Counted from the first letter of the stretch, positions 29,053 to 38,570 are shown. The stretch: DNA of 64,000 nt from FEN-1219 sp964503125 (GCA_964503125.1 CAZCZE010000039.1:62001-126000); one strand, 5' to 3'. The notes: generated by a model from the letters alone, not told the origin. A program made the numbers and translations.

Positions 29053-29646
29053 ATGTCATTGAAGTCGATCGCGATGCTGTTGGCGGCTGCCGCGCTCGGC
29101 GCCTGCTCGCCGGCCGCCCCGCCGAGCCAAGCCGCGGCGACCGCCGAGTGGCAGACGCTGTTCGATGGGACCAGCCTCGAGGGATGGACGCTCGAGGGCG
29201 ACGCCAATTGGCAGATTACGGACGGCGCCGTCGCAGCCGATTCCGGGACCGGGTTCCTGCTCACGAGCGTCTCGTATTCGGACTTCGACCTAGACCTCGA
29301 ATTCTGGGTGACGCCGGACGCCAACAGCGGCGTGTTCATCCGCTGCGCCAACCCACAAGAGATCGGTGCGGCGACTTGTTATGAGGTCAACATCTTCGAT
29401 CAGCGCCCGGATCCCGCGTACCGAACCGGCGCCATCGTCAACGTGGCGGAGCCGAGAGTCATGCTCGAAACCGGCAACCGCTGGAACCGCTACGAGATCT
29501 CGGCGCAGGGCCGCAGCCTGGTCGTGAAGCTCAACGGTCAGACGACCGTCGACGTCACCGACGACAAGCTCGCGGCGGGACCGTTCGCCCTGCAGTACGG
29601 CGCGGGACGCGTGATGTTCCGCAATGTGCGCATCCGCACTCGATAG
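29053..29646 (+). CDS. Lipoprotein with DUF1080 (3-keto-disaccharide hydrolase-type) domain
   Basis: A 197-aa predicted lipoprotein. The ATG at 29053 is chosen because GGGGA lies 6-7 bases upstream; an ATG at 29014 is less likely. The signal peptide ends in the lipobox LGAC (Cys near residue 19), with a Pro/Ala linker after it. The mature domain WQTLFDGTSLEGWTLEGD, followed by FDLDLEFWVTPDANSGVFIR, is diagnostic of DUF1080, a lectin-like jelly-roll fold found with sugar hydrolases. It ends with a second family element, ALQYGAGRVMFRNVRIRTR. It probably acts on or binds glycans in the periplasm. Confidence 0.9.
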   Translation: MSLKSIAMLLAAAALGACSPAAPPSQAAATAEWQTLFDGTSLEGWTLEGDANWQITDGAVAADSGTGFLLTSVSYSDFDLDLEFWVTPDANSGVFIRCANPQEIGAATCYEVNIFDQRPDPAYRTGAIVNVAEPRVMLETGNRWNRYEISAQGRSLVVKLNGQTTVDVTDDKLAAGPFALQYGAGRVMFRNVRIRTR

Positions 29647-29700
29647 CTCGGCGCTCTAAGTCCGCTCTTTTACGTCCGCTTCGCGAGGAAAGGCTAGCGC

Positions 29701-30315
29701 ATGTCCGGCCCAGAGCTTCAGCCCCAGACGACTGACGATCTCGGCGATTTCGTAAAAGGTTGGATTCGCAACCCGCTCGCGATCGGGGCCCTGGCACCGA
29801 GCGGCAAGTCGCTGGCCAAGCTCATGGCCAAGGATGTCGGCGCCGGTGCTCGCGTCGTCGAGCTCGGGGCCGGCACGGGAACCGTGACGGCCGCGCTGTT
29901 GGCGAACGGCGTGGCGCCGCGGGACCTGCACCTCGTCGAGCGCGACCTTAAGTTCGTCGAGATTCTCAAACGGCGTTTCCCGCGCTGTCACGTGGTCGCG
30001 GCGGATGCGCTCGAGCTCGATCGACAGCTCGGCACGACGGCGGACTTCGATTTCGTGATCAGCGGATTGCCGCTCCTCTGTTTCTCGCCCGCCAAGCGCG
30101 CCCGGGTGTTCCAGCAGGGCCTGCGGCTCCTGAAGCCGCTCGGCCGGTTGCATCAATTCACCTACGCCGGGCGTTGCCCCATCGACCGCGGCGTGCGCGC
30201 CGATCTTCGTGTCGACAGCGCCCTGCTCGGGATCGCCGCGCTGAATCTGCCGCCGGCGTTCGTCTATCGCTTCACGCTCAGCGCACGCTCGCTAGCTAGC
30301 GTCCCCGTAGCTTAG
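29701..30315 (+). CDS. Class I SAM methyltransferase, phospholipid N-methyltransferase-like
   Basis: A 204-aa soluble methyltransferase. The SAM-binding motif I is VVELGAGTGTVTAALLANGV (about residues 52-71). Motif II is LHLVERDLKFVEILKRRFP and the later motif is FVISGLPLLCFS. The opening FVKGWIRNPLAIGALAPSGK is typical of PmtA-type phosphatidylethanolamine N-methyltransferases and rRNA-dimethylase-like relatives. A role in phosphatidylcholine synthesis is possible but the substrate cannot be fixed from sequence. Confidence 0.8.
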   Translation: MSGPELQPQTTDDLGDFVKGWIRNPLAIGALAPSGKSLAKLMAKDVGAGARVVELGAGTGTVTAALLANGVAPRDLHLVERDLKFVEILKRRFPRCHVVAADALELDRQLGTTADFDFVISGLPLLCFSPAKRARVFQQGLRLLKPLGRLHQFTYAGRCPIDRGVRADLRVDSALLGIAALNLPPAFVYRFTLSARSLASVPVA

Positions 30316-30404
30316 GTAAAGACCGCTCGCCGGGTCCGAGCGGCCTGCCGGGCCGCTCGACTGTTCGCGCCGAGCGAGTAACATGACGGGAAAGGCAGGG
30401 AGCC

Positions 30405-31397
30405 ATGCGCTCGAGCGCGATGACGACTATAAGGAAGGGCACGACGGCCGCGATGGCCTCTGTGCTCGCAGCGTGCGCGTCGCACGTGCCCCTTGCCCCC
30501 GGCTACCGCGAGCCCGAAGCTCTGCCGACCGAAGGGCCGCTCGCAGAGCTCGCGGCGCCCGATCTGCCGCTGGAAATCACCGCTGCCGCCGAAGCACGCG
30601 ACCGTGCGCGCTTCGACGTGCGGCGCCTGTCGGTCTCGTCGGTCGCGGAGCCGGGCACGTCGATCGAGTTCGAGTACTACGACGCCGAGGGCGACGCGCG
30701 CACGCCCGTCGTCGTGCTGCTGCCCATCTTCAGCGGCGCGCCACTGATCCCGCGCTTCTTCGCTCGCTATTTCGCCAATCACGGTTGGGCTGCGGTCGTG
30801 GTGCTGCGCACGCGCGACCCGTTCGAGGTGCTGGTGACGGCTGAAGACGCCGTCGAGAACAATCTCAAGGACTACGGGCGGGTGCTCGACTGGGTCGAGC
30901 AAGAGCCCGAGATCGACTCGTCGCGCGTAGGACTCTTCGGCGTGAGCCTCGGCGCCATGGATGCCGTGATGCTCGCGGCCGTCGATCGGCGCGTCGACGC
31001 GCTCGTCGTCGCCATGGCCGGCGGCGATTTGCCGTACCTCGTGCTCAACACGCGTTACCGCCGCGTGGTCCGCACGGTCGAAGAGCTCACCGACGTCGGT
31101 GGCACGACTCGCGAGGCTTTGAGCGCTCGCCTCGATGCGGAGATCGATATCGATCCGCTCGCGCTCGCGCGCTACGTCGATCCCGAGCGCGTCCTCATGA
31201 TCATGACGCGGACCGACGCCATCATTCCGTTCGAAGCGCAGGAGCGCCTGCGCGAAAGCTTGGGCTCCCCGGAGGCGCTACGCCTCGTGACGGGTCATCG
31301 GCCCTCGGTGATCATGTTCCCGCGCATGCGCAGCGCCGCCTTCGAATTTTTCGCCCGGCAGTTCGCCTTCGAGCCGGTGGCGCTCACGAGCCACTGA
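30405..31397 (+). CDS. Alpha/beta-hydrolase lipoprotein
   Basis: A 330-aa predicted lipoprotein of the alpha/beta-hydrolase fold. The signal peptide carries a lipobox LAAC (Cys24). The core has VVVLLPIFSGAPLIPRFFAR (oxyanion region). The nucleophile elbow is GLFGVSLGAMDAV with Ser181. An acidic residue lies after VLMIMTRTDAIIPFEAQ, and the His is probably in RLVTGHRPSVI. It starts at an ATG with CAGGGAG upstream. Esterase or lipase activity is likely; the substrate is unknown. Confidence 0.85.
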   Translation: MRSSAMTTIRKGTTAAMASVLAACASHVPLAPGYREPEALPTEGPLAELAAPDLPLEITAAAEARDRARFDVRRLSVSSVAEPGTSIEFEYYDAEGDARTPVVVLLPIFSGAPLIPRFFARYFANHGWAAVVVLRTRDPFEVLVTAEDAVENNLKDYGRVLDWVEQEPEIDSSRVGLFGVSLGAMDAVMLAAVDRRVDALVVAMAGGDLPYLVLNTRYRRVVRTVEELTDVGGTTREALSARLDAEIDIDPLALARYVDPERVLMIMTRTDAIIPFEAQERLRESLGSPEALRLVTGHRPSVIMFPRMRSAAFEFFARQFAFEPVALTSH

Positions 31398-31470
31398 CCC
31401 GCTTGGGACCCCGGGCCGGCGCCATCGGCCCCGTGCTATGGTTGCGGCACTCGGCGGGCTGGAGAACGCA

Positions 31471-32046
31471 GTGTCGCACCAACCTTCAACCGCGCCCGGC
31501 AACGACGTCGCCGCCGTGCTGCGCGGGCGTCGCTCGATCGACTTGTTCGCGCCGGACGCCGTGAGCGTGGACCTCATCCGCGACGCCGTCGATGTGGCGC
31601 GCTGGGCACCCAACCACCGCCTCACCGAGCCATGGCGCTTCTATTTGCTCGGGCCCGCCACGAGACGGGCGGTCATCGATTTTGCCGTCGAGCTCGAGAC
31701 GGCTGCCAAAGGCGAGCGCGCGGGCGTAGCGCGGCGCACTCGGCTCGACGCGGTTCCCGGCATGTTCGTTCTCACGACGCGCCGCAGCGCCGACCCGTTG
31801 CTCGACCGCGAGGATTATGCAGCCTGCTGTTGTGCGGCCGAGAACCTAATGCTATACCTATGGCAACGAGGTATAGGCGTCAAGTGGACGACGGGCGGGA
31901 TCACGCGGCAGCCGCGGTTCTATGAGCTTCTCGGCGTCGATTCGGCGAGCGAGTCGGTCGTCGGGTTGTTCTGGTACGGCGTGCCGAAGGTCGTCCCCAC
32001 GCAGCAGCGCCGGCCCGTCGCGGAGATCGTCACGGAGCTCGCATAG
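31471..32046 (+). CDS. Nitroreductase family protein
   Basis: A 191-aa FMN-dependent NAD(P)H oxidoreductase of the nitroreductase fold. The N-terminal LRGRRSIDLFAPDAVSVDLI and ARWAPNHRLTEPWRFYLLG bind FMN. The C-terminal part has DREDYAACCCAAENLMLYLW and GVKWTTGG. The GTG at 31471 has GGAG seven bases upstream and is preferred over an ATG at 31438. It is 10 bp upstream of a TetR regulator, so the pair is probably one transcription unit. Confidence 0.87.
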   Translation: MSHQPSTAPGNDVAAVLRGRRSIDLFAPDAVSVDLIRDAVDVARWAPNHRLTEPWRFYLLGPATRRAVIDFAVELETAAKGERAGVARRTRLDAVPGMFVLTTRRSADPLLDREDYAACCCAAENLMLYLWQRGIGVKWTTGGITRQPRFYELLGVDSASESVVGLFWYGVPKVVPTQQRRPVAEIVTELA

Positions 32047-32056
32047 GAGGGGTCAC

Positions 32057-32695
32057 GTGAGCACGAGCCTAGCGATCCATCGACTCGAGCCGCAGTCGGC
32101 GCGAGGGCGAGCACGGTTGTCGAAGATCCTCGAAGCGGCAACCCAGCTGTTTCTCAAGGTCGGCTACGAGCAGACGTCGATCGACGCCATACTGCTCGAG
32201 AGCGGTGGCTCGAAATCGACGCTCTACGCCTACTTTCCGACCAAAGAGGATCTGTTCCGAGCCGTCATCGACAACGTCGTCGACAACGACGTCGGCGCCG
32301 CGCCGGACGTCAACGGCAACGCGCGGTTCGTCTTGCTGGAGTTCGCACTGAACCGCATGCGGGCCGTGCTCTCGGCGCGTCACCGGGCCGTCGTCGGGAT
32401 CGTCATTGCGGAGCGCGAGCGGTTCCCCGACCTCGCTCGCATCTACTGCGAGCGCGGCCCGACGAAGAGTCATCGGCTGTTGACCACGTACCTCGAGGCG
32501 CTCAAGCGCCGGGACGTGCTGTACTTCGACGACGTCAACGAAGCCGCGGACTTCCTCATCGGCATGATCTTTCAGCGCTGGCACAAGCAGCTCTATTTCG
32601 TCGAGTTGGCGATGCCGACCGAAGCGCTTCTGCGCGAGCACGCCGAGCACGTCGTCACGCGTTTTTTGGCGGCGTTTCGCCCACGACCGAACTGA
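32057..32695 (+). CDS. TetR/AcrR-family transcriptional regulator
   Basis: A 212-aa repressor-type regulator. The helix-turn-helix is at about residues 20-65: ILEAATQLFLKVGYEQTSID, then AILLESGGSKSTLYAYFPTK, with the classic tyrosine/phenylalanine pair in the recognition helix. The C-terminal domain is the AefR/TetR_C type. It starts at GTG (32057) with a strong AGGAGG six bases upstream. Being downstream of the nitroreductase, it may control that gene or the convergent SnoaL-like gene. No operator is identified. Confidence 0.92.
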   Translation: MSTSLAIHRLEPQSARGRARLSKILEAATQLFLKVGYEQTSIDAILLESGGSKSTLYAYFPTKEDLFRAVIDNVVDNDVGAAPDVNGNARFVLLEFALNRMRAVLSARHRAVVGIVIAERERFPDLARIYCERGPTKSHRLLTTYLEALKRRDVLYFDDVNEAADFLIGMIFQRWHKQLYFVELAMPTEALLREHAEHVVTRFLAAFRPRPN

Positions 32696-32705
32696 GCGTC
32701 GCTAG

Positions 32706-33320
32706 TCAGAGCGGGACGCCAGGCCGTGCTGCGCCCGCGAGCCACGCCGCGCCCTCCGCATAGAGCTTCGCGACCTCTGGGCCGCGCACGCCGGGTAGCC
32801 CGAGCCTCACGGTGAAGCCCGCTTTGGTTTGGAGATAGCCGAGGTGGCGGTAGCCCTCGGGGAAGCGAGCGAGCAACGCGGCGTCGAGCGTAAGCTTTGC
32901 ACCCGGCGTGACGGGATCGAGGCGGTCTTTCTCGTAGATCGGTTGGCGGCGGACGATGGCCCAACGGCCTTGGCGCTTGGCGAAAAAATCGTAGAACCGC
33001 CCCGTGCACACGACGTCCACGACCACGCCGTCGACGGTGGCGCGCTGGTTGATCGTCATTTTGGTCTGCGCGATCGCGCGCGTGCCGGCGACCTCGACGG
33101 TCGTGCCGCCGAGGAAATGAATGATGTTGACACCGCGCTCGAACCCCGCGCGCCGCGCCTTTTGGAACTCGGTGGCCGGGCCCTGGAACCAGGTGGCCGT
33201 CATCCAGCCGTCGTCGTGCCACACGGTGGCGAAACGCTGCCAGTCGCCGGAATCGCTCCACAGCACCCAGTTGTCGACGACCTCGCGGATCGCGATCCGG
33301 TCCTCGAGCGCTGCGGACAT
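32706..33320 (-). CDS. SnoaL/NTF2-like family protein
   Basis: A 204-aa protein of the nuclear transport factor 2-like (SnoaL) fold, usually seen in ring-modifying enzymes of aromatic or polyketide metabolism. The opening LEDRIAIREVVDNWVLWSDS matches the SnoaL helix. The internal DGWMTATWFQGPATEFQKAR and IHFLGGTTVEVAGTRAIAQT are in the expected strands. The C-terminal ~60 residues after the fold are a family extension. The catalytic residue is not clear. It is encoded 5 bp from the following hypothetical gene on the same strand. Confidence 0.78.
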   Translation of the reverse strand: MSAALEDRIAIREVVDNWVLWSDSGDWQRFATVWHDDGWMTATWFQGPATEFQKARRAGFERGVNIIHFLGGTTVEVAGTRAIAQTKMTINQRATVDGVVVDVVCTGRFYDFFAKRQGRWAIVRRQPIYEKDRLDPVTPGAKLTLDAALLARFPEGYRHLGYLQTKAGFTVRLGLPGVRGPEVAKLYAEGAAWLAGAARPGVPL

Positions 33321-33325
33321 GACGA

Positions 33326-33715
33326 CTAGCGGATGAAACGGCCGCCGGGACCGCCGGCGCCGCCCGCGGGTGGCGCGGTGCCCGGGACGATGATCGACGA
33401 CGCCTGCTCGCGGCGCAGCTCTTCGAGCCGGCGCATCGTGCGGGCCAAAGCTTGTTTCGCGAGCTCACCGAACTTCGCGACGGCATCGTCGAGCGACGTG
33501 GCGGGCACCTCGAAGCTCAGCGGCAATGCGCCGGCGGGCGTCAGCACCTGGGTTTGGCCGACGTAGAGCACGGGTCTCGTGCCGTCGGTCTCTCCTGAAG
33601 CAGTGATCGGAGTAAGCCGCTGGAGCGTCCCGACGCGCCGATCCGTGAACGTCTCTTCGCGGTAGAGACTCTTGTTGTCCATCGCGATTTCGGCATCGCT
33701 GAGCTCGTCTGCCAT
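33326..33715 (-). CDS. Hypothetical protein with basic helical and Gly-rich tail
   Basis: A 129-aa soluble protein. The ATG at 33715 has GAGAGG upstream and is preferred over alternatives further out. It has an N-terminal acidic-polar segment (MADELSDAEIAMDNKSLYRE) and a central beta-rich part (RPVLYVGQTQVLTPAGALPL). An Arg-rich amphipathic helix (KQALARTMRRLEELRREQAS) follows, then a Gly/Pro-rich tail. No family recognised. Its 5-bp spacing to the SnoaL-like gene suggests the two are expressed together. Confidence 0.65.
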   Translation of the reverse strand: MADELSDAEIAMDNKSLYREETFTDRRVGTLQRLTPITASGETDGTRPVLYVGQTQVLTPAGALPLSFEVPATSLDDAVAKFGELAKQALARTMRRLEELRREQASSIIVPGTAPPAGGAGGPGGRFIR

Positions 33716-33856
33716 GGCGTCCTCTCGCATCGTGCCGCGCCCGTCGCGGCGGGGCGCATAGGCTAGCACTTCTCGCGGAAGCGCACATTCGCGCGGGCCG
33801 AATCTAGCTCGCGACGCCACGAGCTGACATAGTCGCGACAACGACGAGGAGAGTTC

Positions 33857-35839
33857 ATGGGAGCTCGCGCTGCACCCACATTGCGCACGCTGCTGACGCG
33901 CCGGCTCGACCGCCGCCGGCTGCTGGGCGGGGGCATCGAGCTCGCGGCCGCGACCCTGCTCGCGCGCGGCGCCTACGCGCAGAGCGGCGCGGCCACGCCG
34001 CTGCCGCGCGTCGCGCCTTCCAAGGCCGATACCGTGATCGTGCCCGACGGCTACCGTTCGCAGATCTTGCTGCGCTGGGGCGATTCGTTACTCGCGGGTG
34101 TGCCCGCGCTCGATCCACGCGGCGTGGCGTCGGGCTCGCTACTCGCTCCGGAAGCTGCGGCCGCGCAGGCGGCGCAATTCGGCTACAACTGCGATGGCCT
34201 CGGGTTGTTCACGCTCGACTCGGAGCGTCTGCTGCTCTGCGTGAATCACGAGTACCCGTCGCCCGCATTGCTGTTCCCGGGCTGGGTCGAAGCGCGTGGG
34301 GCGAGGGCGCTCGGCGCGTTCGTCCGCGAGCACCCTGCGGCCGTCGCCTACATGCAGGCTGCCGTGGGATTGAGCGTCGTCGAGATCGAGCGCGACTCCG
34401 CCTGGCGCCATCGCGTGGGCTCGAGTTACAACCGCCGCATCACGGCCCACACGCCGATCGAGCTCGCCGGTCCTGCGCGCGATCACCCGTTGCTCAATCC
34501 ACGCAATGAGTCCGTGCCGCGTGCGTTCGGCACGCTCGGCAACTGCGCCGCCGGAACGACACCATGGCGCACGTACCTCACGGCCGAGGAGAACGTCGAC
34601 GACTACTTCGGCAACGGCGCGGCAGCCGCGCTCGATCCCGCGCTTGCGCGCGTCCATCGGCGCTTCGGTTTCCGGCAGCGCGAGAGCGCTTTTCGCTGGG
34701 AGTTCGCCGACGAGCGCTTCGACTCGGCGCGCAACCCGGCCGAGAGCCTCAAGTTCGGCTGGATCGTCGAGCTCGATCCCTCGGCGCCCGAGCGGCCGCT
34801 CAAGAAGCGCACGGCGCTCGGCCGCTTCAAGCACGAAGGCGCGACCACGGTGCTCGCGCGCGACGGCCGTGCGGTGGTCTACATGGGCGACGACCAGCAG
34901 TTCGAGTATTTCTATAAGTTCGTCACCAAGGAGCGCTTCGATCCGCAGCAGCCTGAGGCCAACCGCGATCTGCTCGACGAGGGCACGCTCTACGTCGCGC
35001 AGTTTCGCGACGACGGCAGCGGCGAGTGGCTGCCGCTCGTGCACGGCGCGCATCCCGAGCTTGCCGTGGAGAGCGGCTTCGCTTCGCAAGGCGACGTGGT
35101 GTTGCGTTGCCGAGAGGCCGCCGATCGCGTCGGGGCGACACCGCTCGATCGGCCCGAGGGCGTTGCGGTCAACCCGCGAACCGGCAACGTCTATCTCGCC
35201 TGCACGCAGAACCTGGATCGCGACGGCGGCGTCGTCATGGTCGGCGGCCGCGAGCTCGACACGCGTACGGATGGGGCGAGCCCTCGCGCGCCGAACGCGG
35301 CCGGCCACATCCTCGAGCTCATCGAGCAGTACGCAGATGCCGCGGCAACGACGTTTCGCTGGGAGATCTTTCTCCTGTGCGGCGCGCCGACCGCCGCGCA
35401 GCTCGTGACCGCATTACCGGCCGAGCATTCGGGGTCGCTCGCCGCCGAGCTGACTTACTTCGGCGGCGCGGGCGAGGCCGGCGAGCTCAGCGCTTTCGCC
35501 AACCCCGACAACTTGGGGTTCGACGCCGACGGCAATCTCTGGATCGTGACCGACGGCAACCAGCCCGGGGGCAACAACGACGGCTGTTTCGTGTGTCCCA
35601 CCGAAGGTTCGGAGCGAGGCCAGGTCCGTCAGTTCATGAGCGGACCCGTCGGCGCCGAAGTCTGCGGCTGCGAGTTCGCAGGCGATGGGCAGACGCTATT
35701 CCTCGCGCTGCAACATCCCGGCGAATCGGGTTCGGCCACGCGGCCGCAAAGCACCTGGCCCGACGGCGGCGAGGCGGGGCCGCGCCCGAGCGTCGTGACG
35801 ATCGAGCCGATCGACCCGGGCCGGAGATTCGGCAGCTGA
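33857..35839 (+). CDS. PhoX/DUF839 family protein, Tat-exported
   Basis: A 660-aa member of the PhoX (DUF839) alkaline phosphatase-like family. The twin-arginine signal DRRRLLGGGIEL (residues about 22-33), followed by a hydrophobic Ala/Leu segment, marks Tat export of a folded, usually Ca/Fe-loaded enzyme. The mature domain has LLCVNHEYPSPALLF and the family NPDNLGFDADGNLWIVTDGN loop, which fit the beta-propeller and metal-binding pattern. Actual phosphate-ester hydrolysis is inferred; not every DUF839 member is a phosphatase. No Pho box was found. Confidence 0.87.
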   Translation: MGARAAPTLRTLLTRRLDRRRLLGGGIELAAATLLARGAYAQSGAATPLPRVAPSKADTVIVPDGYRSQILLRWGDSLLAGVPALDPRGVASGSLLAPEAAAAQAAQFGYNCDGLGLFTLDSERLLLCVNHEYPSPALLFPGWVEARGARALGAFVREHPAAVAYMQAAVGLSVVEIERDSAWRHRVGSSYNRRITAHTPIELAGPARDHPLLNPRNESVPRAFGTLGNCAAGTTPWRTYLTAEENVDDYFGNGAAAALDPALARVHRRFGFRQRESAFRWEFADERFDSARNPAESLKFGWIVELDPSAPERPLKKRTALGRFKHEGATTVLARDGRAVVYMGDDQQFEYFYKFVTKERFDPQQPEANRDLLDEGTLYVAQFRDDGSGEWLPLVHGAHPELAVESGFASQGDVVLRCREAADRVGATPLDRPEGVAVNPRTGNVYLACTQNLDRDGGVVMVGGRELDTRTDGASPRAPNAAGHILELIEQYADAAATTFRWEIFLLCGAPTAAQLVTALPAEHSGSLAAELTYFGGAGEAGELSAFANPDNLGFDADGNLWIVTDGNQPGGNNDGCFVCPTEGSERGQVRQFMSGPVGAEVCGCEFAGDGQTLFLALQHPGESGSATRPQSTWPDGGEAGPRPSVVTIEPIDPGRRFGS

Positions 35840-35847
35840 GGTGCGTT

Positions 35848-37014
35848 TCAGCCGTCCCGCAACAGCACGTGGCTCACGACCGTGGCGCCCGTGCCGCCGA
35901 TGTTTTGCACGAGCGCGACGCCGGCGCCCTCGATTTGATTGGCTCCGGCACGCTCGGCGAGCTGCAAGTAGGCCTCGACGGCCTGATAACAGCCGCTCGC
36001 GCCGACGGGGTGGCCGCGTGCTTTGAGGCCGCCGAACGTCGCGAGCGGCAGGTCGCCTCGGAGCCCGATGCGCTCCGCGTCGGCGAAGTCGAGTCCGGCG
36101 CCGGGCTTCGCGAACCCCGCGGCTTCGAGTGCCAGCGTCGTCATGATCGTGTAGGCGTCGTGGAGCTCGAACAAGTCGATGTCGCCGTGGCCGACTCCCG
36201 CCTGTCGCATGGCCTGGCGCGTCGAGGCGCCGATGGCGGTTAGATCGAGCGGGTCCGGCCGCCGCGCGAGCGCGAGCGACGCCGTCGCGAGGGCCGAGCC
36301 CGCGACGCGGACGCGCGGCGCGTCGGCGCGCTCGGCCGCGACGTGCGGCGCCGCGAGCACGAGCGCAGCGGCACCGTTGCAGATCGGCGAAACGTCGAAC
36401 AGGCGAATCGGGTCCGCGACGATGCGCGAAGCGAGGTAAGTCTCGACGTCGAGCGGCTTGTGCAGCAGCGCGTTCGGGTTCGTCAGCGCGTTGCCGTGCG
36501 CCGCGATCGGGAAAGGGGCGAAGCGCGCGGCGGCGATATCGTACTTGCGCATGTACTCGCGCATCAACGTCGCGTTGAGCGACAGGAACGACTCACCGCA
36601 AACGCCCTCGATCTCCCAGTCGGCCGCCGTCGCGAGCGCGCGCGTCACGGAGTCGCGCTCGACGTGAGTCATGCGCTCGACGCCGCAGACGACGACGGCG
36701 TCGTGAATACCTCCGGCAACGGCCTGATAGGCTACGCGCAACGCCGCGCCGCCCGAAGCGCACGCCGCTTCGACGGCCAGGGCCTCGATGCCGGCGAGCC
36801 CCGCATAGTCGGCGATGAGGCCGCCGAGCTGTTGTTGATTGGCGAGGATGCCCGACAGCATGTTGCCCACGTAGAGGGCTCCGACCCGTTCGGGGTCGAG
36901 ACGCGCATCGGCCAGCGCGGCTTTTACGGCTGTGGCGCCGAGATAGCGGCCGCGAGTGCGATGGTCTTTGGTGACCGGCGTTTGTCCCACGCCGGCGATG
37001 AACACGTCTCTCAC
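35848..37014 (-). CDS. Thiolase-family protein (acetyl-CoA acyltransferase/SCP-x-like)
   Basis: A 388-aa thiolase. The catalytic Cys lies in VEAACASGGA (Cys85). The second acid-base site is in ELHDAYTIMTTLALEAAG, and the C-terminal GGLKARGHPVGASGCYQAVE carries the conserved GHPxGASG. The start is a GTG at 37014 with GGAGATC upstream; an ATG further out is open but runs into nonconserved sequence. The SCP-x-like branch often acts in steroid or branched-chain acyl-CoA breakdown, and this gene has no DUF35 partner beside it. Confidence 0.9.
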   Translation of the reverse strand: MRDVFIAGVGQTPVTKDHRTRGRYLGATAVKAALADARLDPERVGALYVGNMLSGILANQQQLGGLIADYAGLAGIEALAVEAACASGGAALRVAYQAVAGGIHDAVVVCGVERMTHVERDSVTRALATAADWEIEGVCGESFLSLNATLMREYMRKYDIAAARFAPFPIAAHGNALTNPNALLHKPLDVETYLASRIVADPIRLFDVSPICNGAAALVLAAPHVAAERADAPRVRVAGSALATASLALARRPDPLDLTAIGASTRQAMRQAGVGHGDIDLFELHDAYTIMTTLALEAAGFAKPGAGLDFADAERIGLRGDLPLATFGGLKARGHPVGASGCYQAVEAYLQLAERAGANQIEGAGVALVQNIGGTGATVVSHVLLRDG

Positions 37015-37170
37015 TCGATCTCCAGCGGCCGTCACGACGCCGCGCAATCGGCGCGCATGATGGCAAAGGGCGGCGGCGAAAGCCATCCGCACGGCGAGGG
37101 CGGGCCGTTGGCCGCGAACGAACCGAGCCATCGGCTATGATGCCGACGCAAGGAAACAGGGAGTCGGTCG

Positions 37171-37989
37171 GTGAGCGCTGACGCAGACATTTTGCTCGTG
37201 GGCTTCGGCAACATGGGTCAGGCGCTCGTACGCGGTTGGCTCGGCCGAGGTCGCGCCGCGAGCTGCATCGTCGTCGTCGATCCCGTGCCGGCAGCGCGAG
37301 CTGTCGCGGCCGAGCTCGGCGTCACCGCCGCGGTTGACGTCGATGCGGTCGCACGGACGCACAACGACGTCATCGTTCTGGCCATGAAGCCGAATCAGGT
37401 CGCAGCGTTGCTGCCGGCTTGTGCGCGCCGCGCCGCGGCGCACACCGTGTTCTTGTCGATCGCGGCCGGCAAGACGATCGCCCGGCTCGGCGCCGGGCTC
37501 GGAGACGGGGTCGCGATCGTGCGGGCGATGCCGAACACGCCCGCGGCCATCGGCCAAGGCATGACCGCGCTCGCAGCCAACGCGGCGGTGACGCCGGCGC
37601 AGCGGACGCTTTGCACGGAGCTGCTGTCGGCCGTCGGCGCCGTGGCGTGGCTCGACGACGAGCGCCACATGGACGCCGTGACCGGCGTATCGGGCAGCGG
37701 GCCCGCGTACGTTTTCTTGCTCATTGAATGTCTCGAGCGTGCCGCTCTCGACGTGGGGCTCGATCCTAAGCTCGCCAAACAGCTCGCGCTCGCGACCGTG
37801 GCCGGCGCAGGTGCCTATGCCGCTGCCGCCGGCGTCCCCGCCGCGGAGTTGCGCCGCCGCGTCACGAGCCCCAGCGGCACGACTCAGGCCGCGCTCGACG
37901 TGCTGCTCGCTGAGCCAGGATTACGCGAGCTCATGCGGCGCGCGGTGCGCGCGGCCACCGACCGCAGCCGCGAGCTTTCGCAGGCGTAG
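37171..37989 (+). CDS. proC: Pyrroline-5-carboxylate reductase
   Basis: ProC makes L-proline from pyrroline-5-carboxylate using NAD(P)H. The N-terminal Rossmann motif is LLVGFGNMGQALVRGWLG. IVLAMKPNQVAAL and VRAMPNTPAAIGQGMTAL follow, and the C-terminal dimerisation domain has the family VTGVSGSGPAYVFLLIECLE and RRRVTSPSGTTQAALDVL. The length of 272 aa is normal. It starts at GTG 37171 and ends 10 bp before the MaoC gene. Confidence 0.95.
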   Translation: MSADADILLVGFGNMGQALVRGWLGRGRAASCIVVVDPVPAARAVAAELGVTAAVDVDAVARTHNDVIVLAMKPNQVAALLPACARRAAAHTVFLSIAAGKTIARLGAGLGDGVAIVRAMPNTPAAIGQGMTALAANAAVTPAQRTLCTELLSAVGAVAWLDDERHMDAVTGVSGSGPAYVFLLIECLERAALDVGLDPKLAKQLALATVAGAGAYAAAAGVPAAELRRRVTSPSGTTQAALDVLLAEPGLRELMRRAVRAATDRSRELSQA

Positions 37990-37999
37990 GGGAGGGCGA

Positions 38000-38461
38000 A
38001 TGCCGGGCTATTACTTCGACGAGTTCACTGTCGGCCGCGTGTTCCAGCACGCGATCCGGCGCACCCTTACCGAGACCGACAACGTCCTGTTCAGCACGAT
38101 GACGCACAACCCCGCGCCGCTGCATCTCGATCACGAGTACATGCGCACGCAGTCGGAGTTCGGCCGCCCGCTCATGAACAGCTTCTTCACGCTGGGGCTC
38201 ATCGTCGGCATCTCGATCAACGACACGACGCTCGGCACGACGGTCGCGAATCTCGGGCTCGAGTCCGCGCGGTTTCCCGCGCCTCTCTACGTCGGCGACA
38301 CCGTTCATGTCGAGACTGAGGTGATCGCGATGCGACCCAGCGAATCGCGACCGCGCAATGGCATCCTCACGCTCGAGCACCGTGGCTACAACCAACGCGA
38401 CGTGCTCGTGGCCGCGTGCCAACGCAATGTGCTCATGTTGCGCGCGCCCGAGCGCGCGTAG
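38000..38461 (+). CDS. MaoC-family hydratase
   Basis: A 153-aa hot-dog fold enoyl-CoA/mesaconyl-CoA hydratase-like protein. The opening YYFDEFTVGRVFQHAIRRTL fits the family. The catalytic Asp/His pair is in MTHNPAPLHLDHEYMR (hydratase-2 motif NPxPLHxD), and APLYVGDTVHVETEVIAMRP follows. The ATG at 38000 has GGAGGGC upstream. Being 10 bp after proC, it is probably co-transcribed, though proline synthesis and acyl-CoA hydration share no obvious pathway. Confidence 0.87.
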   Translation: MPGYYFDEFTVGRVFQHAIRRTLTETDNVLFSTMTHNPAPLHLDHEYMRTQSEFGRPLMNSFFTLGLIVGISINDTTLGTTVANLGLESARFPAPLYVGDTVHVETEVIAMRPSESRPRNGILTLEHRGYNQRDVLVAACQRNVLMLRAPERA

Positions 38462-38570
38462 CGCACTCGGCAGTCGTCGGTGCGCAACCTTCGTCGTCGA
38501 ACGCGTTAAGACAAAAACTGCGCAGCGACGCGGCTCGCGCAAATTTGACAGCAACCGTTATGTGACGGCC